A DNA stretch of 64,000 bases from Micromonospora foliorum (GTDB lineage: Bacteria > Actinomycetota > Actinomycetes > Mycobacteriales > Micromonosporaceae). The notes under the pieces were generated by a model. It did not search any database and was not told the DNA's origin. It saw nothing but the letters and a program-made list of their open reading frames with translations. Positions 41,757 through 51,065 of the stretch are shown here, piece after piece (position 1 is the first letter of the stretch; every line of letters starts with the position of its first letter). The position numbers and the translations under genes were made by a program. The stretch lies in the NCBI RefSeq assembly GCF_022229015.1, contig NZ_JAKKFF010000446.1, forward strand, positions 42,822-106,821, written 5' to 3'.

Positions 41757-44753
41757 ATGTCAGACCTGACCCGACGGCAAGCCCTCAAGATCGGCGCAGC
41801 CGGCGCGGGCGGCGCTCTCCTGCCGGTGCCGTGGACCGCCACGGCGCGGGCGGACGCGGTGGCGCCGCCGCAGGTGTTGGCCGCCGGGGACCTCGCGCTC
41901 TGGTACGACGAGGGGGCCGGCACCGACTGGCTGCGGGCGCTGCCGATCGGCAATGGCCGGCTCGGCGCCATGGTCTTCGGCAACGTCGACGCCGAGCGAC
42001 TTCAGCTCAACGAGGACACCGTCTGGGCCGGCGGCCCGCACGATCCCAGCAACCCCCGAGGCGCGGCAGCGCTCGCGGAGATCCGGCGCCTGGTCAACGC
42101 CAACCAGTGGACCCAGGCCCAGGATCTGATCAACCAGACCATGATGGGCAACCCCGGCGGCCAGCTGGCCTACCAGACCGTGGGCAACCTCCGGCTCGCC
42201 TTCGGGTCCGCCAGCGGAGCGTCCCAGTACGACCGGACGCTCGACCTCACCACCGCCACCGTCACCACGTCGTACGTGCTGAACGGCGTGCGACACCAGC
42301 GGGAGGTGTTCGCCAGCGCGCCGGACCAGGTCATCGCGATGCGACTGACCGCCGACCGGGCCGGCTCGATCAGTTTCACCGCCACCTTCGACAGCCCGCA
42401 GCGCACCACGGTGTCCAGCCCGGACGGCACCACCATCGGCCTCGACGGCGTCTCCGGAAGCATGGAGGGCGTCACCGGCGCGGTCCGCTTCCTCGCCCTG
42501 GCCAACGCGACCGTCAGCGGTGGCAGCGTGTCCAGCTCCGGCGGCACCCTGCGGGTGACCAACGCCAACAGCGTGGTCCTGCTGATCTCCATCGGCTCCA
42601 GCTACGTCAACTACCGCAACGTCGGCGGTGACTACCAGGGCATCGCCCGGCAGCGCCTCACCGCCGCGCGGGCCAGCAGCTACGACCAGCTGCGCAGCCG
42701 GCACGTGGCCGACTACCAGGCGCTGTTCGGCCGGGTCACGCTCGATCTGGGCCGCACGTCCGCGGCCGACCAGACGACGGACGTCCGGATCGCCCAGCAC
42801 AACACCGTCAACGACCCGCAGTTCTCCACGCTGCTGTTCCAGTACGGCCGGTACCTGCTGATCTCGTCGTCGCGGCCCGGCACCCAGCCGGCCAACCTCC
42901 AGGGCATCTGGAACGACTCGCTGGCTCCGGCGTGGGACTCGAAGTACACGATCAACGCCAACCTGCCGATGAACTACTGGCCGGCCAACACCACCAACCT
43001 GGCCGAGTGCCACGGTCCGGTCTTCGACATGGTCAGAGACCTCGCCGTCACCGGAGCGCGAACCGCCCAGGTGCAGTACGGCGCCGGTGGCTGGGTTACG
43101 CACCACAACACCGACGCGTGGCGGGCCACCGCGGTGGTCGACGGCGCGTTCTGGGGCATGTGGCAGACCGGCGGCGCCTGGCTGTCCACGTTGATCTGGG
43201 ACCACTACCTGTTCAACGGCGACATCGAGTTCCTGCGGGCGAACTACCCGGCCATGAAGGGCGCGGCGCAGTTCTTCCTCAACACCCTGGTGACCGAGCC
43301 GACGCTCGGTTACCTGGTGACCAACCCGTCGAACTCGCCGGAGCTGAGCCACCACGCGAACGCCAGCGTATGCGCCGGCCCCACCATGGACAACCAGATC
43401 CTGCGGGACCTGTTCGACGCGTGCGCCCGGGCGAGCGAGATCCTCGACGTCGACAGCACCTTCAGGGCGCAGGTTCGCGCCACCCGGGACCGGCTCCCAC
43501 CCATGAAGGTCGGCTCGCGCGGCAACATCATGGAGTGGCTCTACGACTGGGTGGAGACCGAGCCCAACCACCGGCACATCTCGCACCTGTACGGGCTGGC
43601 CCCCAGCAACCAGATCACCAAGCGCGGCACCCCTCAGTTGTTCGAGGCGGCCCGGCGGACCCTGGCGTTGCGCGGCGACGACGGCACGGGCTGGTCGTTG
43701 GCCTGGAAAATCAACTTCTGGGCTCGGATGGAGGAGGGCAAGCGGGCCCACGACCTGATCCGCTACCTCGCCACCACCGCCCGGCTCGCGCCCAACATGT
43801 TCGACCTGCACCCGCCGTTCCAGATCGACGGCAACTTCGGCGCCACCGCCGGCATCGCCGAGATGCTGTTGCAGAGCCACACCGGCGAGCTGCACGTCCT
43901 GCCCGCGCTGCCGCCGGCCTGGCCGAGTGGGCGGGTGACCGGCCTGCGCGGTCGGGGTGGGCACACGGTCGGCATCACCTGGGCGAGCGGTCTGGCCACC
44001 GAGATCCTCATCCGACCGGACCGCGCCGGCACCGTCCGCCTGCGCTCCCGGATCCTGACCGGCACCGTCACGGTGGTCGACACCGCCGACGGTACGGCGG
44101 CCCGGACCACCCGGATCGAGTCCGACCTCATCGAGGTCACCGTGCAGGCCGGGCGCACCTACCGGGTCACCAGCTCCGGTGCCACCACACCGACGCTGGA
44201 GCAGAGCTTCAGCAACGTCGGCATCACCAACGACAACAACACCAACGTCGGGAACTTCGACGGCGGCGGGGCCTCGCTCTCCGCGCAGGCCCTGGCGCAG
44301 GCCGGCGCCAGCCCGGGCGGCACGGTGAGCCGCAACGGGGTCAACTTCCGCTGGCCCAACGTCAGCTCCGGGGCACCCGACAACGCCATCGCCTCGGGCC
44401 AGACCATCGGCGTGACCGGCACCGGCAGCACGCTCGGCTTCCTGCTGACCGGCACCTACGGCGCGGTGTCGGGGACCGGCACGGTGGTCTACGCCGACGG
44501 CACCCGCCAGACGTTCACGTTGACCACACCCGACTGGTACGGCGGGCCGCACGCCGGGGGCACCGCGGCCATCGTGTCGGCGTACCAGAACCGGCCCAAC
44601 AACGCCCGCCAGGCCACCGCCGCCTGCATCTACTACGTGGGTGTCGCGTTGCAGAGCAAGGCGGTGGCCTCGGTCGTGTTGCCGAACATCAGCGCCCGAC
44701 CCGCCACGAACGTGCCGACCATGCACATCTTCGCCATCGCGATCGGCAGCTGA
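41757..44753 (+). CDS. Tat-exported GH95 alpha-L-fucosidase with C-terminal module
   Basis: 998 residues. The Tat signal is TRRQALKIGAAGAGG. The GH95 N-terminal beta domain starts with LWYDEGAGTDWLRALPIGNG and NEDTVWAGGP; the (alpha/alpha)6 catalytic domain has NANLPMNYWP, HHNTDAWR, and DGNFGATAGIAEM near residue 690, the expected catalytic Asn, Asn and Asp regions. The family hydrolyses alpha-1,2-fucose or alpha-galactose, for example in xyloglucan or glycans. From about residue 820 an added beta-sandwich (SFSNVGITNDNNTNVGNFDG onward) probably binds carbohydrate or cell surface. GGAGG lies before the ATG. Single gene ending at two strong hairpins. Confidence 0.92.
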   Translation: MSDLTRRQALKIGAAGAGGALLPVPWTATARADAVAPPQVLAAGDLALWYDEGAGTDWLRALPIGNGRLGAMVFGNVDAERLQLNEDTVWAGGPHDPSNPRGAAALAEIRRLVNANQWTQAQDLINQTMMGNPGGQLAYQTVGNLRLAFGSASGASQYDRTLDLTTATVTTSYVLNGVRHQREVFASAPDQVIAMRLTADRAGSISFTATFDSPQRTTVSSPDGTTIGLDGVSGSMEGVTGAVRFLALANATVSGGSVSSSGGTLRVTNANSVVLLISIGSSYVNYRNVGGDYQGIARQRLTAARASSYDQLRSRHVADYQALFGRVTLDLGRTSAADQTTDVRIAQHNTVNDPQFSTLLFQYGRYLLISSSRPGTQPANLQGIWNDSLAPAWDSKYTINANLPMNYWPANTTNLAECHGPVFDMVRDLAVTGARTAQVQYGAGGWVTHHNTDAWRATAVVDGAFWGMWQTGGAWLSTLIWDHYLFNGDIEFLRANYPAMKGAAQFFLNTLVTEPTLGYLVTNPSNSPELSHHANASVCAGPTMDNQILRDLFDACARASEILDVDSTFRAQVRATRDRLPPMKVGSRGNIMEWLYDWVETEPNHRHISHLYGLAPSNQITKRGTPQLFEAARRTLALRGDDGTGWSLAWKINFWARMEEGKRAHDLIRYLATTARLAPNMFDLHPPFQIDGNFGATAGIAEMLLQSHTGELHVLPALPPAWPSGRVTGLRGRGGHTVGITWASGLATEILIRPDRAGTVRLRSRILTGTVTVVDTADGTAARTTRIESDLIEVTVQAGRTYRVTSSGATTPTLEQSFSNVGITNDNNTNVGNFDGGGASLSAQALAQAGASPGGTVSRNGVNFRWPNVSSGAPDNAIASGQTIGVTGTGSTLGFLLTGTYGAVSGTGTVVYADGTRQTFTLTTPDWYGGPHAGGTAAIVSAYQNRPNNARQATAACIYYVGVALQSKAVASVVLPNISARPATNVPTMHIFAIAIGS

Positions 44754-44778
44754 CGGCAACGGATCCCGCTCGGGGGAG

Positions 44779-44819
44779 CGCGACCGGGCCCGTCCCAACC
44801 GGGGACGGGCCCGGTCGCG
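44779..44819 (+). terminator. Terminator after the GH95 gene
   Basis: Perfect 18-bp stem (44779-44796 with 44802-44819) and a 5-nt loop, 25 nt past the stop codon. Confidence 0.88.
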
Positions 44820-44876
44820 GCTTCCGGTGCTGCGGTGGTCCTGACCGTCGGTCGCCTCCGTCGGGGCGGACGCGGT

Positions 44877-44930
44877 GTTGAGCGGTATACCTCAGAGGTA
44901 TGAATATGACTCTCAGGTATACCGCTCAAC
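44877..44930. terminator. Second hairpin between convergent glycosidase genes
   Basis: Arms 44877-44892 and 44915-44930 are a perfect 16-bp inverted repeat, extended by AGAG/CTCT after one mismatch. It ends 36 nt from the stop of the GH67 gene and probably terminates its transcription. The left arm contains ATACCTCAGAGGTAT (44888-44902), itself a palindrome matching the XRE operator at 38441. Confidence 0.75.
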
Positions 44931-44966
44931 AGCACATCGAGATGCCGGGCCAGCCAACGCGCAGGC

Positions 44967-47900
44967 TCAGCGGATGCGCTCGCCGCGGCTCTCGATCCGG
45001 AAGTAGTCGAAGGCGACGTCGAGGTCGGTGGACGTGCCGGCCCGGTTGAAGGCCAGCAGCCCGGCCTTCGTCGGCTCGGCGTTCAGCGTCGTGGAGCCGA
45101 TGTAGCGGTAGACGCGTCCGTCGCTGGAGTAGTAGGCGCGGTAGCTGTCCCCGACCTTGGTCAGTCGTAGCCAGATGGCGCCGTCGGCCCCGACGATCCG
45201 TTGGGCGTCGGCACCGGTGATCTCCAGGGTCGACGCCGTACCGTTCTGTTCGCGCAGGAAGACGATCCGGGTCTTGTTGACGGCGGCGGTCGCGTTGCCC
45301 ATCTCCCAGGCGAGCTTCACGTAGTTGTTGTCGTCCGCGTACCCGAGCACACCGCCCTGCTCGTTGTTGGCGGCGAGTGGGCGGGAGAAGACGACCCTGG
45401 ACTCCGCCGTCCAGTCGCCGTCGACGTCCTGCAGGGCCAGGTTCCTCGCGGTGTTGGTGTTGCCCTGGAGGTCGCCCTGCTGCGCGGTGACGACCAGGGA
45501 CCCGTCGGCCAGGCGTCGGCTGCTCTCGTCCGGCCGGACCCACTGCCACTGCGGGCCGAGCTGGGTCGAGTCGAACTCGTCGCTGCCGGTGATGGTGGTG
45601 TTCAGGTCCACGGTGTAGACCGACGAGGCACCGCCGTTGGTGACGGTGACCCGAGCCTGCCCGGTGGGGCTGGTCGCCTGCTCGACCGTGACCGTGGCGG
45701 CGGGGTCGGCGGCGCTGGCGGTGACCGTCGGCACGGTGGTGGTGCCGGCCGGCGCGAGAGCGTTGTAGCGCAGCACCGTCGGCGAGAAGGACGTCAGGCG
45801 CGTGCCGTCGACGCGCAGGGCCGTGAGCGTCGTGTCCGGCACCAGGTTGAAGACGTAGTTCTTCACCAGGGGGCCGAAGAAGCTCTCCGTCGTGACCTTG
45901 ACGACTGCCTGACCGGGTACGTCGGTCGCCTGGGAGATGATCTCGTAGCGGGCCTTCCGGTCGGCCGTCCGCACAGTGGTGATGGTCGGCGACGCGCCGG
46001 CCGGCAGCGGGATGGTGTACGAGGTGTCCGACAGGTTGAAGCCGCCGAACGTCTTCCCGTCCACGACGATCGTCGCCGACAGTGGCGCGTCGTCGACCGG
46101 GACGTCCCGCCCGCTGAACTCCCTCCAGTAGTTCACCGAGGTGTCCCGCCAGTCGGCGGCGTCCGCCTCGTGCACCGCCAGTTTGGCGCGTACCTCCGCG
46201 AACCGGCGTGCGTCGATGTCGGGCTGGAGCGCTTCCCAGGTCTCCCGCATCCAGGTCACGTACTGCACGCCCATCTGGTAGCGGTAGACCAGCTCCTTCC
46301 AGAACGTCCGACCGCTGTCCATCCGATGGCCCCACGGCACGTGGTGGAACCACATCAGCAGGTTCTCGGGGACCGAGTCGATGTTGCCGTAGCGCTGCCG
46401 CAACCGGGGGAAGTACTGGGCGGCCAGGTTGCTGCCGGTGGGGGAGCGGTCGAAGCCCAGACCGACGCTGTCGGCCTTGTTGTAGTAGATCGGGCTCCAG
46501 TCGTCGCGGCCCGCCCAGTCGGCCGGGTCGGGACGGTAGTGGGCGCCCTCGGCGAACTGGTGACCGATGCCCAGCGGCGTCTGGTAGCTGACCAGCGACT
46601 CCCACGAGCCCATCATCATCCTGCGGATGGTGTCGACGACCCGCCGGTCGTTGCTCCAGGTCATCCGCGTCCAGTCGGTCGCGATGTCCGCCGAGTCGAG
46701 CGTCCAGTCCCACGCCTGGCGTCCGAAGGCGAAGAGGTTCGCCTGGGCGAAGTGGTGTCCGGTCAGGTTGTCGGCGTTGCCGAGGTTGGCGACCCCCACG
46801 ATGGCGGTGTCCGAGTGGTGCTGGGCGGTTCCGTCGACGATGTCGCCGACCAGGCGCTCCTTGAGCAGCTTCCCGTTCGCGTCGGTCGCGTACGTGTCGG
46901 TCTTGAGGATCTCCTCGTACATCGGGCCGAGGTAGGCCAGCATCCAGTTCTGGCCGGTGTACTCCTGCGTGATCTGGAGTTCCAGGGCTTGGTTGGTGTT
47001 CTCCATCCGGCCGAACATGGGGTGGATGGGCTCCCGGGCCTGGAAGTCCAGTGGCCCGTTCTTGGTCTGCAGGAACACGTTGTCGGCGAAGCGTCCCCGG
47101 CTGCCGTCCGGCTGGACCTCGTCGTCGATCGGCCCGAACTCCAGGTAGGCCCGCTTGAGCCGGTCGTTGTCGACCTCGGCGTTGTAGACGAACGTCCGCC
47201 AGTGCACTGTCATCCCGAGCGGCGCCACCGCGGCGGCGATGGCGTTGGCGCCGTCACCGTGGTCGTACCCGAAGTCCTGTGGCCCCGGCTGGCCCTCGGA
47301 GTTGGCCTTGACGGTGAGGCCCATGAAATCCGGGATCGCGGCCTGGATCTGCTGCGCGCGGCGCTGCCACCAGCCCCGGAAGTCCGCGCCGTACGGGTCG
47401 AGTTGGCTGTTGGTCAGCGTGTCCGGCGCGAACCGGCTGTCGGTGGGCGCGGTGTAGCGGATCGACAGGCCCAGCCTGATGCCGTACGGACGCAGCGCGT
47501 CGGCGAGGGCGGCCTCCTGCGCGATGCGGGCGCTCGTCAGGTACGCGTTGTCGGCGTTGACGTTGTTGATGGTGATGCCGTTGATACCCAGCGACGCCAG
47601 CGCGCGGGCCATCACGAGGTAGCGGTCGAGGATGACGGGCAGGTTCCGGCCGGCGCTGGCCCCGGTCGCGGCGAAGTTGAAGATCGCCCCGCTCTCCCCG
47701 TTCAGCCCGCCCAGCCCGGAGGCGTTGTTGCCCGCGTAGAGACGCTCGGTCTCCCAGTTGTTCAGCAACCGATGCTTGATCTTCGGTGACTCCGCGACAC
47801 GGAGGTGGTCGATGGGTTTCTGGGTCTGCAGGAGCCGGAGGAAGGCGAAGGTGCCGTACAGCGCGCCGAGGTCGGTGTTGCCGGCGATGACGGTGAACCG

Positions 47901-48428
47901 TGCCCTGCCCTTCGACACCGAGCGGACGAGGTAGCCCTCGTCGCCCACCCGGGCCAGGTCGCGGGCCGAAATGGTGCGGCCCACCAGCGGGGAACTCGTC
48001 GGTGTGCCCACCACGATCGCGCCGTCCGGGACCGTGCCGCCGTCGAGCGTCGCCACGGGTGTCGGCTGACCGAGCAGCCCACCCAGGCCGCGTACCAGTT
48101 CGTCCCGGGCCGCGCCCAGCGTGGTCTCGACGAGCTTCTCGCCGGAGCCGGGCTCCATGGCGAGGTCCGTCGTGTGCCGGTGGACCTTCGTGGCGTCGGC
48201 GTTCTCGACCACGATCGCGGTGGCCGCGCGGCGGTAGTCGCGCAGCAGCTTCGCGTCGTCGACTGGCACGTACCGCAGCCACAGGTCGGAGCCGTTGTAG
48301 TCGTCCGGTGACGGGGCCGCGGCGACCGGCGTGGTGGTGGCGACCGTGAGGGTGGCCGCGACGGTGGCGAGTGCCGTGCCCAGCACGACGAGCGTTCGCC
48401 GTAGCCGGGGCACCGAAGCTCGGTTCAT
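44967..48428 (-). CDS. Secreted multidomain GH67 alpha-glucuronidase
   Basis: 1153 residues. Signal peptide (RRTLVVLGTALATVAATLTV, cleavage after VAAA). The GH67 core runs from about 45 to 760: SLGINGITINNVNA, KANSEGQPGPQDFGY with Glu378, NGPLDFQAREP with Asp461 and LELQITQEYTGQ with Glu489. Asp461 and Glu489 are 28 apart, as are catalytic Asp365 and Glu393 of the Cellvibrio enzyme. GH67 enzymes remove (4-O-methyl)glucuronic acid from xylo-oligosaccharides. Most GH67 proteins are about 700 residues and act inside the cell; this one is exported and has added Ig-like domains (about 765-945) and a C-terminal DUF1349-like lectin fold (EFDSTQLGPQWQWVRPDES onward). ATG at 48428 follows GAGGAG. Confidence 0.9.
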   Translation of the reverse strand: MNRASVPRLRRTLVVLGTALATVAATLTVATTTPVAAAPSPDDYNGSDLWLRYVPVDDAKLLRDYRRAATAIVVENADATKVHRHTTDLAMEPGSGEKLVETTLGAARDELVRGLGGLLGQPTPVATLDGGTVPDGAIVVGTPTSSPLVGRTISARDLARVGDEGYLVRSVSKGRARFTVIAGNTDLGALYGTFAFLRLLQTQKPIDHLRVAESPKIKHRLLNNWETERLYAGNNASGLGGLNGESGAIFNFAATGASAGRNLPVILDRYLVMARALASLGINGITINNVNADNAYLTSARIAQEAALADALRPYGIRLGLSIRYTAPTDSRFAPDTLTNSQLDPYGADFRGWWQRRAQQIQAAIPDFMGLTVKANSEGQPGPQDFGYDHGDGANAIAAAVAPLGMTVHWRTFVYNAEVDNDRLKRAYLEFGPIDDEVQPDGSRGRFADNVFLQTKNGPLDFQAREPIHPMFGRMENTNQALELQITQEYTGQNWMLAYLGPMYEEILKTDTYATDANGKLLKERLVGDIVDGTAQHHSDTAIVGVANLGNADNLTGHHFAQANLFAFGRQAWDWTLDSADIATDWTRMTWSNDRRVVDTIRRMMMGSWESLVSYQTPLGIGHQFAEGAHYRPDPADWAGRDDWSPIYYNKADSVGLGFDRSPTGSNLAAQYFPRLRQRYGNIDSVPENLLMWFHHVPWGHRMDSGRTFWKELVYRYQMGVQYVTWMRETWEALQPDIDARRFAEVRAKLAVHEADAADWRDTSVNYWREFSGRDVPVDDAPLSATIVVDGKTFGGFNLSDTSYTIPLPAGASPTITTVRTADRKARYEIISQATDVPGQAVVKVTTESFFGPLVKNYVFNLVPDTTLTALRVDGTRLTSFSPTVLRYNALAPAGTTTVPTVTASAADPAATVTVEQATSPTGQARVTVTNGGASSVYTVDLNTTITGSDEFDSTQLGPQWQWVRPDESSRRLADGSLVVTAQQGDLQGNTNTARNLALQDVDGDWTAESRVVFSRPLAANNEQGGVLGYADDNNYVKLAWEMGNATAAVNKTRIVFLREQNGTASTLEITGADAQRIVGADGAIWLRLTKVGDSYRAYYSSDGRVYRYIGSTTLNAEPTKAGLLAFNRAGTSTDLDVAFDYFRIESRGERIR

Positions 48429-48510
48429 CGCCATCTCCTCGTTCGTCCGCTGGGGACGCCGTTCGGCCCGTCCCACGAGCGCGACGACGTCGATGGATGG
48501 ATGTGCGTCG

Positions 48511-48550
48511 ATCCTGTCCGGGGCGGCTCCGCCTCGGCAACGAGTTGTCG
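48511..48550 (-). promoter_or_regulatory. LacI-type operator and promoter of the GH67 gene
   Basis: CGGCAACGAGTTGTCG (48535-48550) is a GGCAA-N4-TTG inverted repeat. On the minus strand its TTGCCG half is followed after 18 nt by CAGGAT (48511-48516), so the operator includes the -35 box. The same layout precedes the ABC operon and the gluconokinase gene. Confidence 0.65.
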
Positions 48551-48576
48551 TTTCTTGTCGCGGGGCCGTGCGACCC

Positions 48577-49659
48577 TCACGGCAGGTGGGCCGCCGGGCC
48601 GGGAACGGGCCGCTGCCGTACCCACGGTGGTCGGGCCCGACCGGGTCTCGGGTTGCGCGCCGCGGTCGAGTCGCGGACCACGAGGCGGACCGGCAGCACC
48701 ATCGGCGGGCCAGTGTGCCCGGGCGCCCCTCCGATCATCGTGAGCAGGTGCCGGGTGGCGGCCGAGCCCTCCGCGTAGAGCGGTGCCGCGACGGTGGTGA
48801 GCCCGGGCGTGACGATGTCGGCGGCAAGGATGTTGTCGAAGCCCACGACGCTGACGTCGCCCGGAACGTTGACGCCCATCCGGCTGAGGCCGCGGATGAT
48901 CCCGATGGCCATCTGGTCGTTGAAGGCGAGGACCGCTGTCGCGGGCCGCGCGCACAGCTCCTGCGCGGCCCGCTCACCGCCCGCCATGGTGGGACTGAAC
49001 GGCCCGATCTGGCGAACCTTGATCTCCAGCTCCATGCCCGCTTCGAGCAGCGACCGCCAGCGCACGCCGTTGGGCCAGGACGCCTGTGGCCCCGCGACGT
49101 AGGTGATGTGGTCGTGCCCCAGCTCGCCGAGGTGCTCGGCGGCCCGCCGCACCCCACGGGGGTTGTCCGTGACGACGCAGGGCACGTCGGCGAGAGCGCG
49201 GTTGAGGACCACCACCGGCCGCTGCTTGGCGACCATCCGGATGGCCGAGTCGGACATCCGGCTGCTGGCCAGCACGATGCCGTCGACCGTCGACATGGTG
49301 CGTTCGACCGCCGCCCGTTCCAGCCGGTCGGACTCCTGGGCGTCGATCAGCACTGTGGTGTACTCGCCGTCGGTCGCCGCCTCCTGCGCACCGCGCACGA
49401 TCTCCGCGTACACCGGGTTGGTGATGTCGGCGATGACCAGCGCGATCATCTGCGTGCGGGACGTGGTGAGGGCGCGGGCGAGCGGGTTGGTCCGGTAGCC
49501 CAACCGCTCGGCGACCTGCCGGATCCGTTCGGCGGTCTCGGAGTTGACGCGACTCGGGCGGGAGAAGGCACGGGACACCGTGGACGGTGAGACGTCGGCC
49601 TCCAGGGCGACGTCGTAGATCGTGACTCTCTTTCCGGGCGGCCTGGTGTGGTCGGGCAT
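48577..49659 (-). CDS. LacI family regulator of the GH67/ABC/gluconokinase regulon
   Basis: 360 residues. HTH VTIYDVALEADVSPSTVSRAF and hinge VNSETAERIRQVAERLGY, then the periplasmic-binding-like domain (ALVIADITNPVYAEIVRG to VVGFDNILAADIV). The ATG at 49659 is preferred because AGGAG lies 7 nt before it; ATG at 49665 is too close. It is divergent from the ABC importer genes and lies upstream of GH67 on the same strand. All three nearby units carry one operator type (GGCAA-N4-TTG), which this protein most likely binds. The inducer is probably an aldonic or uronic sugar acid; this is inference. Confidence 0.92.
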   Translation of the reverse strand: MPDHTRPPGKRVTIYDVALEADVSPSTVSRAFSRPSRVNSETAERIRQVAERLGYRTNPLARALTTSRTQMIALVIADITNPVYAEIVRGAQEAATDGEYTTVLIDAQESDRLERAAVERTMSTVDGIVLASSRMSDSAIRMVAKQRPVVVLNRALADVPCVVTDNPRGVRRAAEHLGELGHDHITYVAGPQASWPNGVRWRSLLEAGMELEIKVRQIGPFSPTMAGGERAAQELCARPATAVLAFNDQMAIGIIRGLSRMGVNVPGDVSVVGFDNILAADIVTPGLTTVAAPLYAEGSAATRHLLTMIGGAPGHTGPPMVLPVRLVVRDSTAARNPRPGRARPPWVRQRPVPGPAAHLP

Positions 49660-49770
49660 CTGCATGCTCCTCCCGGCTACGCGCCGTGATCATGCTATGG
49701 CGGCCGTGAATACTCGGCAATGCCCCCGCAACAATCCGGCCGCCCGATCGCATTCGCGCGAGGCAATACA

Positions 49771-49810
49771 TGGCAACCCATTGCCACCGCCGTGCACCGG
49801 CTGTCTCAAT
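49771..49810 (+). promoter_or_regulatory. LacI-type operator and promoter of the ABC importer operon
   Basis: TGGCAACCCATTGCCA (49771-49786) is a perfect 6-bp inverted repeat with a 4-bp centre. Its right half TTGCCA (49781-49786) is the -35 box, with CTCAAT (49805-49810) as -10 after 18 nt. A second small palindrome, GGCAATGCC, lies at 49716-49724. Confidence 0.68.
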
Positions 49811-49844
49811 CACCAGGGATGACACCTGGCGGAGGGAACGGCTC

Positions 49845-51065
49845 ATGGGTATGACGCGGCGCGGCGCTCTCCTGGTCACGGCATCGTCGCTCCTGGTGGG
49901 CGCGGTCGGGTGCGGGGCGCCCGAGGCTCCCGGTGACACCACGGGCGACACCACCGGCGAGGTGCCACAGCGTCCCGGCAAGGCGGTCACGCTCAACGTC
50001 CTCGACGTGGCGGGCAACCTGCAGCTGACCCAGGGCATGATCGACGAGTTCGTGTCGAAGAACCCCGGCGTGATCTCCCGGGTGACCTACTCGAAGGCAC
50101 CGGCGCCCGAGCTGGCCGGAAAGATCAAGGCCCAGCAGGGGGCGGACCGGGTGGACATCGGCCTCGTGCTGACCGGCGTCGACGGCCTGGCCGCCGGGAT
50201 CGAGCAGGGGCTCTGGATCGACGTGTTGCCCACCTTCCAGGACCGCCTCGGCGGAATGGGCAACTACCTGGAGCCGGCCGCCGCGATGCAGAAGCTGGCC
50301 GGCAACGCGGGCGTCACCGTCACCTACTACCCGTCCGGTCCGCTGCTCGAATATCTGCCGTCCCGCCTCGCGACGCCGCCCACCAGTGCCGACGCGCTGC
50401 TCGCCTGGGCCAGAGCCAACCCCAGGAAGTTCCAGTACGCCCGCCCGGCCAACTCCGGCCCGGGCCGGACCTTCCTGATGGGCCTGCCCTACATCCTCGG
50501 CGACTCGAACCCCAAGGACCCCACCGCCGGATGGGACAAGACGTGGGCCTTCCTCAAGGAGTTGGGCCAGTACGTCGACTACTACCCGTCCGGCACCACC
50601 GAGACGATGAAGAACCTGGCCAACGGCACCGCGCACCTGATCGTCAGCACGACCGGTTGGGACATCAACCCGCGGGTGCTCGGCACGGTGCCCAAGGAGG
50701 CCAGGATCACCCCGATCGACGGCTTCCACTGGGTCACCGACGCGCACTACGCCGTCATGCCCAAGGGCGTGTCGACCGACACCCAGGCCGCGGTGCTGGC
50801 CCTGCTGGCGTTCATGCTCACTCCCGAGCAGCAGGCGAAGGCGTACGACGAGGGCTACTTCTACCCGGGCCCGGCGATCAAGGAGGTCCAGCTCTCCTCG
50901 GCGCCGCAGAAGAGTCAGGACGCGATCCGGGAGTTCGGTCGCCCCGAGTACGACGCGCTGATCGCCGGTAACCCGACCGAGGTCCCGCTCGACGCGAAGA
51001 GCCTGGTGGCGGCGTTCAGCCGCTGGGACCGCGAGATCGGCGGCGGGAAGGTCAAGCAGGGATGA
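49845..51065 (+). CDS. ABC transporter substrate-binding lipoprotein
   Basis: 406 residues. Twin-Arg-containing lipoprotein signal MGMTRRGALLV ending in VGAVGC, lipidated Cys at 23. The mature protein is an extracellular solute-binding protein related to the polyamine/iron/thiamine group (VTLNVLDVAGNLQLTQGMID, AQQGADRVDIGLVLTG, GVSTDTQAAVLALLAFML). GGAGGG precedes the ATG; an in-frame ATG 6 nt later is possible. It is the first gene of a four-gene importer. With gluconokinase and GH67 nearby, a sugar acid is the likely ligand; that is inference. Confidence 0.9.
   Translation: MGMTRRGALLVTASSLLVGAVGCGAPEAPGDTTGDTTGEVPQRPGKAVTLNVLDVAGNLQLTQGMIDEFVSKNPGVISRVTYSKAPAPELAGKIKAQQGADRVDIGLVLTGVDGLAAGIEQGLWIDVLPTFQDRLGGMGNYLEPAAAMQKLAGNAGVTVTYYPSGPLLEYLPSRLATPPTSADALLAWARANPRKFQYARPANSGPGRTFLMGLPYILGDSNPKDPTAGWDKTWAFLKELGQYVDYYPSGTTETMKNLANGTAHLIVSTTGWDINPRVLGTVPKEARITPIDGFHWVTDAHYAVMPKGVSTDTQAAVLALLAFMLTPEQQAKAYDEGYFYPGPAIKEVQLSSAPQKSQDAIREFGRPEYDALIAGNPTEVPLDAKSLVAAFSRWDREIGGGKVKQG

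Noticed and set aside
41760..44798. A 1012-codon minus-strand frame across the GH95 gene
   Set aside because: Shadow frame of a high-GC gene; Arg/Gly/Val-rich translation without motifs. The plus-strand frame has clear GH95 signatures and a ribosome binding site.
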